Both the position numbers and the translations under genes were made by a program. Below the pieces are notes generated by a model, which was not told the origin of the DNA, did no database searches, and saw only the letters and a program-made list of their open reading frames with translations. From positions 1-34,849 of the forward strand of contig JAVHLZ010000025.1 of assembly GCA_031081675.1 (NCBI GenBank): a DNA stretch of 34,849 nt. Reading direction: 5' to 3'. Below, piece after piece: positions 8,108 to 15,552 of this stretch (within the stretch, counting starts at the first letter, position 1; each line of letters opens with the position of its first letter). Source of the DNA: Armatimonadota bacterium (lineage in GTDB: Bacteria > Sysuimicrobiota > Sysuimicrobiia > Sysuimicrobiales > Kaftiobacteriaceae).

Positions 8108-8983
8108 TCAGGCCGACCGGACCCGGGTGACGGTAAACTCTTCTACGGCTCCCAGGGCGCCCAGTTCCCGCACCGCCACCTCCGGGGAGGCGGTGTGCAG
8201 GTGGATCCGGACCAGGCCTTCCTGCTCGGCGACGATCACCGCATCTCCCAGGTGGCGCAGGGCTGCCGGAGAGACCGCCGCATGGCCGGCCCGCACCACC
8301 ACCTGGGTGCAGTAGACGGGCCGGACCGCCTGGGGCGCCGCCGGGGCCGCCGCCGTCGCCGGCGCGGCCAGGGGCAGAGGTTCTTCCGCCCCCGGCTCCA
8401 TGGCGGTGGCGAGGGCCTGCAGGAACACCACCAGCCCGGCGGCGCCGGCGTCTACCACCCCGGCGGTCCGCAGCACCTCCAGCTGGTCGGGAGTGTGGGC
8501 CAGAGCGACCCGGGCCGCCGCGGTGGCGCCGCGCAGCGCCTCCGGGGCGGTGGCGCCCTCCGCGCCTGCGGCGGCGGCGTCGGCCACCGTCAGGAACGTC
8601 CCCTCCACGGGATGGGCAACCGCCCGCCGCGCCCGGTGGGCGGCCCGGCGCAGGGCGTCGCGGATGACGTGGGCTCCCGCGGCCGTCACGCCCGCAAATC
8701 CCTCCGCCAGCCCGCGCAGGAACTCCGCCAGCAGGACTCCGGAACTCCCGCGGGCGGAGCGGAACGCGCCCCGGGCGAGGGCGTGGCTGACGTCGTTGAG
8801 CTCCGCCGGCACTCCCCGCGCCTCGGCCACGGCCGCCTCCAGGGTCAGGGCCATGTTGGTGCCCGTGTCGTGGTCGGCCACCGGGAAGACGTTGAGGGCG
8901 TCCAGGCTCTCCCTCACCCGGCGCAGCACCGCCAGAGCGGCCTCCGCCCCCGCCAGCAACGCTTCGCCCGTCAGAGGACGCAT
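8108..8983 (-). CDS. DAK2/DhaL-domain kinase, short FakA-like
   Basis: A 291-residue protein resembling the front half of FakA, the ATP-dependent fatty acid kinase that works with DegV proteins. The DhaL domain (about 1-195) has LNVFPVADHDTGTNM (30-44; canonical PDGDTGTNM) with metal-binding Asp37 and Asp39 kept, SARGSSGVLLAEFLRG (76-91), PVEGTFLTVADAA (125-137) and GVVDAGAAGL (175-184). An Ala/Pro linker (197-221) leads to a middle domain starting YCTQVVV (224-230) with RIHLHTASP (259-267). Full-length FakA proteins are about 550 residues; the C-terminal domain is absent here, although the gene ends cleanly against degV. The Gly to His38 change in the metal motif is unusual. Function as a fatty acid kinase is likely but not certain. 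Confidence 0.8.
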   Translation of the reverse strand: MRPLTGEALLAGAEAALAVLRRVRESLDALNVFPVADHDTGTNMALTLEAAVAEARGVPAELNDVSHALARGAFRSARGSSGVLLAEFLRGLAEGFAGVTAAGAHVIRDALRRAAHRARRAVAHPVEGTFLTVADAAAAGAEGATAPEALRGATAAARVALAHTPDQLEVLRTAGVVDAGAAGLVVFLQALATAMEPGAEEPLPLAAPATAAAPAAPQAVRPVYCTQVVVRAGHAAVSPAALRHLGDAVIVAEQEGLVRIHLHTASPEVAVRELGALGAVEEFTVTRVRSA

Positions 8984-9154
8984 CGCCGGCCCCCGCTCAC
9001 CAGACGTGTGCGGGATGCGGCGGCCCAGCCAGCGCGGAGCCGATCACCGGACGGATAAGTGCAGTCGCTCAGGCCCGCCCGGCCAGCGCCGCTCCCACAC
9101 CCAGCGTACCCCAGCGGGCCGCCGCCGGACAGACCGGCTCCTGTGCGCAGCGGA

Positions 9155-9934
9155 TCACCATCCGCGCTCGGCCAGACCGGCCCGCACCCGGTCGTGGGCG
9201 GAGGCCGCGGCGGAGGCGAGCATCCGGGTATCCGAGCCCACGGAGACGAAGCGGAATCCCTGGTCGATCCGCGCCAGGGCGTCCTCGGCCCCGCCGGCCA
9301 TGATTCCGGCGACCTTGCCGTGGGCCCGGGCGGCTGCCAGGATGCGCTCCAGAGCCGCCACGAACTCCGGATGGTCGAACTGGCGGAAGCAGCCGAGGTT
9401 CGCCGACAGGTCGCTGGGGCCGACGAAGAGCACATCCACTCCGGGGACCGCGGCGATGGCCTCGGCCTGCCGGACGGCCTCGGGGGTCTCCACCTGACAC
9501 GCCACCAGTACCTGCCGGTTCCACTCGGCCAGGTACTGGGGCAGGTCGCGGCCGTAGCGGCTGGCGCGGGTGCCGGCGACGCCCCGGATGCCCTCGGGGG
9601 GGAAACGGGCGGCCGCCACGGCGGCCTGGGCCTGGGACGCAGTGTGTACCAGAGGCACCACCACCCCCAGGGCTCCCCGGTCCAGCGCCCTCTTGATGAG
9701 GGCGGGGTCGTTGGCCGGCACGCGGACCAGCGGGGTCACACCGGTCCCGTCCAGGGCTCGGACGATGTCCTCCACCGTCTCCCAGTCGGCCGGCCCGTGC
9801 TCGGCGTCGATCACCAGCCAGTCCATCCCGGCCAGCGCCAGGATCTCGGCCACCTGCGGCGAGGGCAGGCTCACCCACTGGCCGATGGCCGGGCGGCCGT
9901 CCGCGAGCAACTGCTTCACCTTGTTGACGAGCAT
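9155..9934 (-). CDS. HpcH/HpaI family aldolase
   Basis: A 259-residue class II aldolase of the HpcH/HpaI family. These cleave 2-keto-3-deoxy or 4-hydroxy-2-keto acids to pyruvate (or a related keto acid) and an aldehyde, using a divalent metal. Expected catalytic residues are visible: His46 in DAEHGP, Arg71 in LVRVP, Glu149 in QVET and Asp175 in VGPSDLS. PPEGIRGVAGTRASRYG (112-128) is typical of the 2-dehydro-3-deoxyglucarate / 2-keto-3-deoxyrhamnonate group. A strong GGAGGG lies six bases before the ATG. It is the second gene after the hydroxyacid dehydrogenase (40-bp gap). Exact substrate not readable. Confidence 0.87.
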   Translation of the reverse strand: MLVNKVKQLLADGRPAIGQWVSLPSPQVAEILALAGMDWLVIDAEHGPADWETVEDIVRALDGTGVTPLVRVPANDPALIKRALDRGALGVVVPLVHTASQAQAAVAAARFPPEGIRGVAGTRASRYGRDLPQYLAEWNRQVLVACQVETPEAVRQAEAIAAVPGVDVLFVGPSDLSANLGCFRQFDHPEFVAALERILAAARAHGKVAGIMAGGAEDALARIDQGFRFVSVGSDTRMLASAAASAHDRVRAGLAERGW

Positions 9935-9974
9935 GGGACCCTCCTCGTGTGGATGTGACTGGCGACACCACGGA

Positions 9975-10934
9975 TCAGGACGTCTGGTAGACCTCGGGAT
10001 TGGCCACGTAGGGGGGCCTCCGGCCGGCCAGGGCGTCCAGGACCTGCTCGGCCACGGCCACGGCCATGCGGCGCAGCGCCTCGCTGGTGTGGGATGCCGC
10101 GTGGGGGGTCAGAACCGCGCGGGGCGCCCGCAGCAGCGGGTGATCGGGAGGCGGCGGCTCGGTGCCGAAGACGTCCAGCCCGGCCCCGGCCAGGCGACCG
10201 TCGGCCAGCGCCTCCGCCAGCGCCCCTTCGTCCACGACTGCGCCCCGGCTCGTGTTGATCAGCACCGACCCGGGCCGCAGGATCGCCAGCTCCCGCCGGC
10301 CGATCAGGTGCCGGGTGTCCGGCCTGAGCGGCACGTGAAGGCTCACCACGTCGCACTGCCTCAGCAGGTCGTCGAGGGACTCCGCCCGCTCCACACCCTC
10401 CGGCATCTCGGCGACGTAGGGATCGTAGCCCAGCACCCGCATGCCCAGCGCCCGGCAGCGCCGCGCCACCTCGCGGCCCACCGCCCCCACGCCGACGACG
10501 CCGGCGGTGCGCCCTGCCAGCTCGATGCCCCAGATCTCGTCGCGGGCCTGCCAGCGTCCCTCGCGCACCGCCCGATCCAGGTCCACCAGGCGCCTGGCCA
10601 CGGCCAGCAGCAGCGCCAAGGTGTGCTCCGCCACCGACACGGCGTTGGCGCCCGGAGTGTAGACCACCGGGATCCGCCGCCGGGTGGCGGCAGCCAGGTC
10701 CACATTGTCCACACCCACGCCGTGGCGGCCGATGACCCGCAGGCGCGGGGCGGCGTCGATTTCCTCTGCTCTCAGGCGGACCAGGCGGACGATCACCGCG
10801 TCGGCGTCGGCGAGGGCCGCGCGCACTGCCTCGGGTTCGGGAGCGGGCAGGACGGTGACATCGGCGGACTGCTGCAGCAGGGCCAGGCCGTCGGGGTGGA
10901 TGGGCTCGGTGAGCAGGACGCGGGGACGTTCCAT
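9975..10934 (-). CDS. D-isomer-specific 2-hydroxyacid dehydrogenase
   Basis: A 319-residue NAD-dependent dehydrogenase of the phosphoglycerate dehydrogenase / glyoxylate reductase superfamily, without the ACT domain of full SerA proteins. The Rossmann motif GVGAVG runs 148-153 with the acidic Asp171 that selects NAD over NADP. Catalytic residues are Arg230 (NTSRGAVVDE), Glu259 (GTEPP) and His278 (TPHAASHT). It precedes the aldolase gene by 40 bp on the same strand. A two-step pathway is plausible, in which a hydroxy acid is oxidised to a keto acid that the aldolase splits, or the reverse. No clear Shine-Dalgarno is seen before ATG 10934. Substrate unknown. Confidence 0.87.
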   Translation of the reverse strand: MERPRVLLTEPIHPDGLALLQQSADVTVLPAPEPEAVRAALADADAVIVRLVRLRAEEIDAAPRLRVIGRHGVGVDNVDLAAATRRRIPVVYTPGANAVSVAEHTLALLLAVARRLVDLDRAVREGRWQARDEIWGIELAGRTAGVVGVGAVGREVARRCRALGMRVLGYDPYVAEMPEGVERAESLDDLLRQCDVVSLHVPLRPDTRHLIGRRELAILRPGSVLINTSRGAVVDEGALAEALADGRLAGAGLDVFGTEPPPPDHPLLRAPRAVLTPHAASHTSEALRRMAVAVAEQVLDALAGRRPPYVANPEVYQTS

Positions 10935-10993
10935 GGGACACTGCAGGTGTTGGACGTCGGCGACGAGCTTCCCTGGCGACCGCCAGGATAGCG

Positions 10994-11022
10994 CCGGGGC
11001 CCGGCCAATGGCCGGGCCCCGG
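10994..11022 (-). terminator. Hairpin after the cold-shock gene
   Basis: A perfect 13-bp, all-GC stem (10994-11006 with 11010-11022) with loop AAT lies 24 bases beyond the csp stop. There is no T-tract on either strand, so it may act as a pause, RNA-protecting or Rho-assisted terminator rather than a classical one. Confidence 0.5.
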
Positions 11023-11046
11023 TCCGCCTGCGTGCGAGATGCCTCG

Positions 11047-11253
11047 CTAGCCGATGGGCCGCACGCCCGTGGCCTGCGGACCCTTCTGGCCCTGGGTCAC
11101 GGTGTACTCGACCTTCTGCCCCTCGACCAGCGACCGGTACCCTGCGCCGTCGATGCCGGAGAAGTGCACGAAGACGTCCTTGCCGCCGTCTTCGGGGGTG
11201 ATGAAACCGTACCCCTTCTCGCTGTTGAACCACTTGACGGTCCCTGTTGCCAT
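11047..11253 (-). CDS. Cold-shock domain protein (CspA family)
   Basis: A 68-residue single OB-fold RNA/DNA chaperone. The opening is [13 protein letters not shown]1 is KGYGFI (13-18) and RNP2 is VFVHF (27-31). The C-terminus QKGPQATGV is typical. The upstream in-frame ATG (11283) is rejected because the canonical N-terminus begins at 11253 and a GGCGGGAG Shine-Dalgarno sits just before it. It has its own promoter at 11314-11342, giving a leader of about 54 bases, and a strong hairpin downstream, so it is a single-gene unit. Whether it is cold-induced or constitutive cannot be read from the sequence. Confidence 0.96.
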   Translation of the reverse strand: MATGTVKWFNSEKGYGFITPEDGGKDVFVHFSGIDGAGYRSLVEGQKVEYTVTQGQKGPQATGVRPIG

Positions 11254-11313
11254 CGATCTCCCGCCTTTATCCTGGGCTATCACAGAGCCATTCCGGTTCT
11301 GTAACGCCTGCCC

Positions 11314-11342
11314 AGTATCTCATGGGGCCGGGCAAAACACAA
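11314..11342 (-). promoter_or_regulatory. Sigma-70-type promoter of the cold-shock gene
   Basis: Reading the minus strand, TTGTGT (11342-11337) and GATACT (11319-11314) are separated by exactly 17 bp. Both are good matches to -35 and -10, and the stretch is AT-richer than its surroundings. Transcription would start near 11307. Confidence 0.6.
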
Positions 11343-11450
11343 GTGCCAGTTGAGGCGGCACTGCCCGGGGCCCGTGTCCGCGGCGGCCGCCCGGCGGGCA
11401 TGACACAGGCAAGGCCACGCGGTGCAGACGCCGCCGGAATGGGGTGGACC

Positions 11451-12146
11451 ATGCGCTACGGTCCGGGAATCCTCGCGGTCCTGCTGGCCGCGGCTTTGCT
11501 GCCGGCGAGGGCACAGGCGCCGGAGCCGGGGCGCCGGCAGATCGTCACCCAGGGCACGGGGCGGGTGCAGGTGGCGCCCACCGAAGCCGCGGTCGTCGTG
11601 GCAGTGCAGGTGCAGCGCGCGACGGCGGTCGAGGCGAGTCGGGAAGTCGCGCGGATTGCCGACCAGACCCTGCGGCGGCTACACCAGCTGGGGATCCGCC
11701 GCCAGATGATCCGCACGTCGGGCGTCCAGGTCTACCCGGTGTTCAGCACGCCCCGCGACGGCGCGCCCCAGGTGGCGGGATACCGGGCCATCTACGCGGT
11801 GACGGTGACGCTCACCGACCTGAGCCTGGTGGGTCCCGTGATCGACGACGCGGTCCGGGCCGGCATGAATCAGGTGGCGGGAGTGACGTGGGGCTTGAGG
11901 GATCCCTCCGCGGCCCGGCGGGAGGCCCTGGCCCTGGCGGTGCGGGAGGCGCGGGAGGCCGCCGAGGCCATCGCCGCCGCCGCGGGCCTGCAGATCGCGG
12001 GCGTCGAGCGGATCGTCGAAGAGTCGGCGGGGGTGGAGGTGCGGTCGCTGGAGCGCGTGGCCCCCGCGCCGGGTCAGGCCCTGGTGCCGATCGAGCCGGG
12101 GCTGATCACGGTGACGGCCCGGGTGACGATGGTGGTGACGTTTTGA
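11451..12146 (+). CDS. Exported SIMPL (DUF541) domain protein
   Basis: A 231-residue secreted or periplasmic protein. Residues 1-22 form a signal peptide (MRYGPG, a Leu/Ala core, then ARAQA). The rest matches the SIMPL/DUF541 family: ITQGTGRVQV-like opening (IVTQGTGRVQVAPTEA), a helical region with repeated Ala/Arg, the strand pair GYRAIYAVTVTL, and a closing LITVTARVTMVV. Family members form oligomers at the cell surface; their molecular role is poorly known. ATG 11451 is preceded by GGGGTGG and begins the signal peptide; ATG 11439 in frame is a less likely alternative. It is alone, with an imperfect hairpin after the stop. Confidence 0.85.
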   Translation: MRYGPGILAVLLAAALLPARAQAPEPGRRQIVTQGTGRVQVAPTEAAVVVAVQVQRATAVEASREVARIADQTLRRLHQLGIRRQMIRTSGVQVYPVFSTPRDGAPQVAGYRAIYAVTVTLTDLSLVGPVIDDAVRAGMNQVAGVTWGLRDPSAARREALALAVREAREAAEAIAAAAGLQIAGVERIVEESAGVEVRSLERVAPAPGQALVPIEPGLITVTARVTMVVTF

Positions 12147-12147
12147 A

Positions 12148-12166
12148 TCCCTCCCGGGAGGAGGGA
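12148..12166 (+). terminator. Short hairpin after the SIMPL gene
   Basis: TCCCTCC (12148-12154) pairs with GGAGGGA (12160-12166) around a five-base loop, two bases after the stop. There is no T-tract downstream, so its role as a terminator is tentative. Confidence 0.35.
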
Positions 12167-12199
12167 CACGGGCGTCCGGCGGCAACCTCTCGCAGTCTC

Positions 12200-12274
12200 T
12201 GGTGGAGACGAGGGGATTCGAACCCCCGACCCCCTGGTTGCAAACCAGGTGCTCTCCCGCTGAGCTACGTCCCC
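12200..12274 (-). tRNA. tRNA-Ala (anticodon UGC)
   Basis: A complete cloverleaf on the minus strand. The acceptor GGGGACG pairs with CGTCTCC and includes the G3-U70 pair that marks alanine tRNAs. The D-arm is GCTC/GAGC, the anticodon stem CCTGG/CCAGG holds loop TTTGCAA (anticodon TGC), and the T-arm carries TTCGAAT. CCA is encoded at 12200-12202. It has its own promoter upstream. Confidence 0.97.
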
Positions 12275-12284
12275 GTCGTGTGAC

Positions 12285-12314
12285 ATTGTAGGTGATCCGT
12301 CGTTCGAGAAGCAA
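12285..12314 (-). promoter_or_regulatory. Promoter of tRNA-Ala
   Basis: On the minus strand TTGCTT (12314-12309) and TACAAT (12290-12285) are 18 bp apart, good -35 and -10 matches placed about ten bases before the tRNA 5' end. Confidence 0.6.
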
Positions 12315-12564
12315 GTTTGGAGTCTTCGCGTCTTGTGTCAGGGCTCCACCGTCGGATCGGAAGCAGCGGGGCACGACCTGCTCTTCCGTTTCTGTCCTGA
12401 TCCAGGCCCGGAATTCGGCGAGCACATCGCGAGTATGAGCCCGCAGCATCCTCTGGCGTCCGGCGGGCTGTTTGGAGACATGGTCAGCCATATGGCTTCC
12501 GACAGAGAATGATGTCAGGGGTCACAACGTCCGAGGGATTTCACGAGCCCACCTGCTGAAATGA
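12315..12564. other. Stretch without a recognisable gene
   Basis: About 250 bases with lower GC than the surroundings and no supported coding region. A minus-strand open frame crosses it and runs on through the tRNA, so it is not credible as a whole. It is probably decayed sequence upstream of tRNA-Ala. Confidence 0.5.
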
Positions 12565-12759
12565 TGGGGTGGCTCCGTAGAGGTCACCTATCCGGACATG
12601 AAGCCGTCCGCAACGTCCTGCCTGGAGCGGGTGGCGGTCGATCCTGAGCAGACGGTGAGCATCAGGTTCGCGGCGAAGAAGACAGGCACGTCCGGGTTCG
12701 CCTGCCACATGCCCGGCCACTACGGGGCGGACATGAAGGGCACGCTGACGGTCACGTAA
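12565..12759 (+). pseudogene. 5'-truncated cupredoxin remnant
   Basis: The frame reads about 64 residues to a TAA at 12757 and matches the C-terminal half of a plastocyanin/azurin-like cupredoxin. The type 1 copper motif CHMPGHYGADM (Cys, then His five on, then Met five on) is intact and followed by KGTLTV. The N-terminal strands and the first His ligand are missing: an in-frame TGA at 12562 precedes the homology, and the only ATG inside it is at 12598. No N-terminal half was found in other frames upstream. It looks like a deletion remnant, just before a YHS metal-binding gene, a pairing common in copper-handling clusters. A 53-residue product from ATG 12598 cannot be excluded. Confidence 0.65.
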
Positions 12760-12779
12760 CCTCGAAGGGAGTGATACCC

Positions 12780-12947
12780 GTGGCAACCGATCCGGTCTGC
12801 GGCATGCAGGTGGACGAGCGCAAGGCGGCCGGGACGTCCGTGTATCGCGGTCAGACCTTTTATTTCTGTTCGAGCGGCTGCAAGGCAGCCTTTGACAAGG
12901 AACCCGAGAAGTACGCACAGCACACCGGCCACGCCCACGGCCACTGA
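12780..12947 (+). CDS. Small YHS-domain metal-binding protein
   Basis: A 55-residue protein starting at GTG 12780, with GGGAG at 12767-12771 eight bases upstream. It is almost entirely a YHS domain: DPVCGMQVD at 4-12, then YRGQTFYFCSSGCKAAF with the CxxxC pair. YHS domains occur in or beside copper and other heavy-metal ATPases and bind metal through these cysteines. The tail HTGHAHGH is His-rich and could add a metal site. No copper ATPase follows, so it appears to be the intact survivor of a metal-resistance cluster, 20 bp after the broken cupredoxin. Confidence 0.75.
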   Translation: MATDPVCGMQVDERKAAGTSVYRGQTFYFCSSGCKAAFDKEPEKYAQHTGHAHGH

Positions 12948-13042
12948 CAGCCGGGATCGGCGCGAGCTCCTGCAGGAACGGCGTCGGGCGGCGGCCGGAA
13001 ACACACGTCATCGCGACCCGCACCCTGCGGACCTCTTTCGCG

Positions 13043-13831
13043 TCAGCAGCCGGGAGGTCTGGACGGGCGGCGCCGCCGGTCCGACCCGGCGTGGGTCCCG
13101 GGCGCCTGCCGCGAGACATGCGCCTGCCGGACGAGGAGGCCGAGCCATCCCCGCGCCGTGCCGACCCCAAGCAGCACGCACAGCGCTCCCAGACCCTGCA
13201 CCGGGGTCAGCCGATCGCCCAGCGCCGCCATGGCCGTGAGCACTCCGATGACGGGGATGAGAAATCCGTACAGGGACCCCCGCACCGCGCCGATCCGGGG
13301 GATGTTGCGGTACCACAGGATGTACCCGAGCGACCCCGCGCAGAAGGCGGCGTAGGACAGCTCCAGCCACGCCCGGGCGGATACCCGCCCCCAGGGGAAG
13401 GCGACCATCGGAACCCAGGCGATCGGCAGGATCAGAAGCGCCCCGGCCACCACCGCCACGCCCATCACCGTGGCTCCGTCTGCTCCGCTCAGGTACCGCT
13501 CCGCCAGGGCGACGCCGGAACCGGTGGCCGCAGCCGCTCCCAGCGTGAGGACGTCGCCCACAAGCGAATCCCGGTACGGTTGCGGGGACGCGGGCGTGTC
13601 CCCCAGGGTCAAGGGGAAATGGCTGGCCCCCCCTCCTGCACCAAGCCCCAGGATCACGCGCCCGGGAGCGAGGTGGCTGAGGGTGGCGAAGGCGTGGGCG
13701 GTGATGGCGGGGTGCCGGCGGCACACATCGGCGACCAGTGCAGCGTGCACGCTCGCGGTCTCCGGCAGGTTCTCCCGCCGGCTGGCGCAGGATGCTGGCC
13801 GGAGGCGGACAACTACAGGCAGAGGTGGCAC
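13043..13831 (-). pseudogene. Chimeric open frame: LLM fragment joined to half an EamA transporter
   Basis: An open frame of 262 codons with two unrelated parts. Residues about 20-70 look like an internal piece of a luciferase-like (F420/flavin) monooxygenase: LVADVCRRHPAITAHA and APGRVILGLGAG are typical. Residues about 91-235 are the second five-helix repeat of an EamA/DMT drug-metabolite transporter: GDVLTLGAAAAT, then YILWYRNIPRIGAVRGSL, IPVIGVLTAM and LGDRLTPVQGLGALCVLLG. The first half of the transporter and most of the monooxygenase are absent. Neither part can fold as its family normally does, so a deletion fusion is the simplest reading. The 5' end overlaps the divergent MFS gene start. 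An expressed half-size transporter with a foreign N-terminus is possible but unlikely. Confidence 0.65.
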
Positions 13832-14997
13832 CCGCCGGAAGGTTCTCCGGGACGTTTGCCCTCCTGTGGCTGGTGGCGCTGCTGGGCTACCTGGGCTTCC
13901 AGCTGACCACCGCCGGCCTGCCCCTGTACGCGGTCAGCCTCGGCGCCGACGATGCGGCCGTGGGCCTGCTCAGCGGCGTCATCGCCCTCACCTCGCTGGT
14001 GTCCCGGCCCTGGGTCGGCGTGTGGCTGGACCGCGGCGGCGCCCGGGGAGCCCTGGTGATCAGCGGCTGCCTGTTCGCGGCGTCGGCGGCAGGTTTCGCG
14101 GCATCGTCCTCGGTGGGGGCGCTCATCGGCTTCCGGGTGCTGTCGGGACTGGGGATCGCGCTGCTGTCCACCGCCTCCCAGCTCCTGGCGGTCGTCCTGG
14201 CGCCGGCGCCCCGGCGGGGAGAAGCCCTCAGCGTGCTGGCTCTGGCCCTCAGCCTGGGGCAGGGCATCGGGCCCGCCGCCGGCGTGGCGATGGCCGCGCG
14301 GGCGGGCTACCGGTCCCTGTTCGGTGCCTGCGCGGCCGCCAGCGCCGCGGCGGCGCTGCTGGCGATGACGCTGCCGGCCGCGTCTGCGGCGTCTCCCGCC
14401 CGCGCGTCGGCAGGAATGTTCCACCGCGGCGTGGTGCTGCCCGGCGTCCTCCTGATGGCCCTGATGGCCAGCTTCGGGGTGAACTTCGCCCTGCTGGCGG
14501 TGCACGCCGTCCGCCGGGGCCTGGGCAATCCCGGCGTGGCGTTCACCGCCTTCGCGGCCGGGCAGGTGGCCTCCCAGATCCTTCTGCGGCGGATCTCCGA
14601 TCGCGTGGGCCGGGCGGCCGCCATCATCCCCGGGCTGGCGCTGGTCGCGGCCGGCATGGCCGTCTCCGGCCTCGCGGGCGGGTGGCTGCTGGCGGCGGGC
14701 GCGTTCCTGGTCGGCGCGGGCCAGGGCGTGGCCCAGCCCGCGCTGCTGGCGCTGGCCTCCGACCTCTCGGGGGCAGGCGGGCGCGGACGGGCCCTGGCCA
14801 CCATGGGCATCTTCCTGGAGCTGGGCATCGGCGCCGGAGCCATTGGCGGCGGGCTGGTGGGCCGGGCGGTCGGACTTCAGACCACCTACCTGCTGGCAGC
14901 CGCCGGTGCGGCTGCGGCCGGTGTGCTCGGCGGCGCATGGCTGCGCCGACCGGAAGTCTCACTGGCACGCCGTCTACCCGCGCGTGACCAGGGGTAA
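13792..14997 (+). CDS. MFS transporter (probable drug/sugar efflux)
   Basis: A 401-residue major facilitator with about 12 hydrophobic segments. The loop between helices 2 and 3 has SRPWVGVWLDRGGARGAL, matching the MFS signature region (G-x-x-x-D-R-x-G). A second related loop, RRISDRVGRAAAI, follows helix 8. A short soluble linker separates the two six-helix halves around residue 200. The start is uncertain: ATG 13792 has a weak ribosome site, and GTG 13825, closer to the first helix, is an alternative. It stands alone beside the chimeric remnant. Direction and substrate cannot be read; sugar or drug efflux is the usual call for this subfamily. Confidence 0.85.
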   Translation: MLAGGGQLQAEVAPAGRFSGTFALLWLVALLGYLGFQLTTAGLPLYAVSLGADDAAVGLLSGVIALTSLVSRPWVGVWLDRGGARGALVISGCLFAASAAGFAASSSVGALIGFRVLSGLGIALLSTASQLLAVVLAPAPRRGEALSVLALALSLGQGIGPAAGVAMAARAGYRSLFGACAAASAAAALLAMTLPAASAASPARASAGMFHRGVVLPGVLLMALMASFGVNFALLAVHAVRRGLGNPGVAFTAFAAGQVASQILLRRISDRVGRAAAIIPGLALVAAGMAVSGLAGGWLLAAGAFLVGAGQGVAQPALLALASDLSGAGGRGRALATMGIFLELGIGAGAIGGGLVGRAVGLQTTYLLAAAGAAAAGVLGGAWLRRPEVSLARRLPARDQG

Positions 14998-15075
14998 GGA
15001 GGGAGCGGAACCCGGCGGGGCTGCCGCGCGTACAGATAGGCAGGCGCCACAGGCACCCGAGGAGGACTGGTCCGG

Positions 15076-15552
15076 ATGAAGACCGCACGCATCCTCGCGT
15101 CAGTCCTGGCAATCGCCCTGGCGTTGGGCTCGCCGGCCGTGGCCGGCCCGTCGCCCAAAGGCGGGCCGCCCAAACCGATCAAGGTCAAGTCCTACAAGCC
15201 CGGAGAGCTCTTCTGCCCGGCCGCCGTCCTGGTGGTGGGCGGCGTGGTGATCCAGCCGGGGCGGTGCTACGTCCTGCTGGTCCTGCGGGACAGCCGGGGG
15301 ACGTTTCTGGCCTTTGCGGCGCCCGACGTCCGGATCCCGCCCGGCCAGCTGGTACGGCTGAACACCCCGGCAGGAGCCAAACTGCGGGGGCGGATCTTCT
15401 ACCTGGTGCCGCTGCGCACCACCGTCGCCCTCGTGCCCATGAACTCGGTGGCGGTCATTGCCGTCAAAGAAGAGGATTTCGGCCCGCAGCTGTCGCTGAC
15501 CTTGATCAGCAGTTCGGCCAACCTGACGGTGGTGTTCAGCGTCCGGATCTGA
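15076..15552 (+). CDS. Small secreted hypothetical protein
   Basis: A 158-residue protein with a clear signal peptide (MKTARILASVLAIALALGS, cleavage near AVAG). The mature part opens with a Pro/Lys/Gly-rich segment (SPKGGPPKPIKVKSYK) and continues as alternating hydrophobic strands, suggesting a beta-rich fold. It has one Cys pair candidate (Cys47, Cys64). GGAGG at 15061-15065 lies ten bases before the ATG. I do not recognise the family. Its last 17 bases overlap the end of the convergent molybdenum hydroxylase gene. Confidence 0.75.
   Translation: MKTARILASVLAIALALGSPAVAGPSPKGGPPKPIKVKSYKPGELFCPAAVLVVGGVVIQPGRCYVLLVLRDSRGTFLAFAAPDVRIPPGQLVRLNTPAGAKLRGRIFYLVPLRTTVALVPMNSVAVIAVKEEDFGPQLSLTLISSSANLTVVFSVRI

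Noticed and set aside
11679-12491. A 270-codon minus-strand open frame
   Set aside because: It runs through tRNA-Ala and opposite the SIMPL gene, so it cannot be a normal gene. Its first 60 codons remain unexplained.
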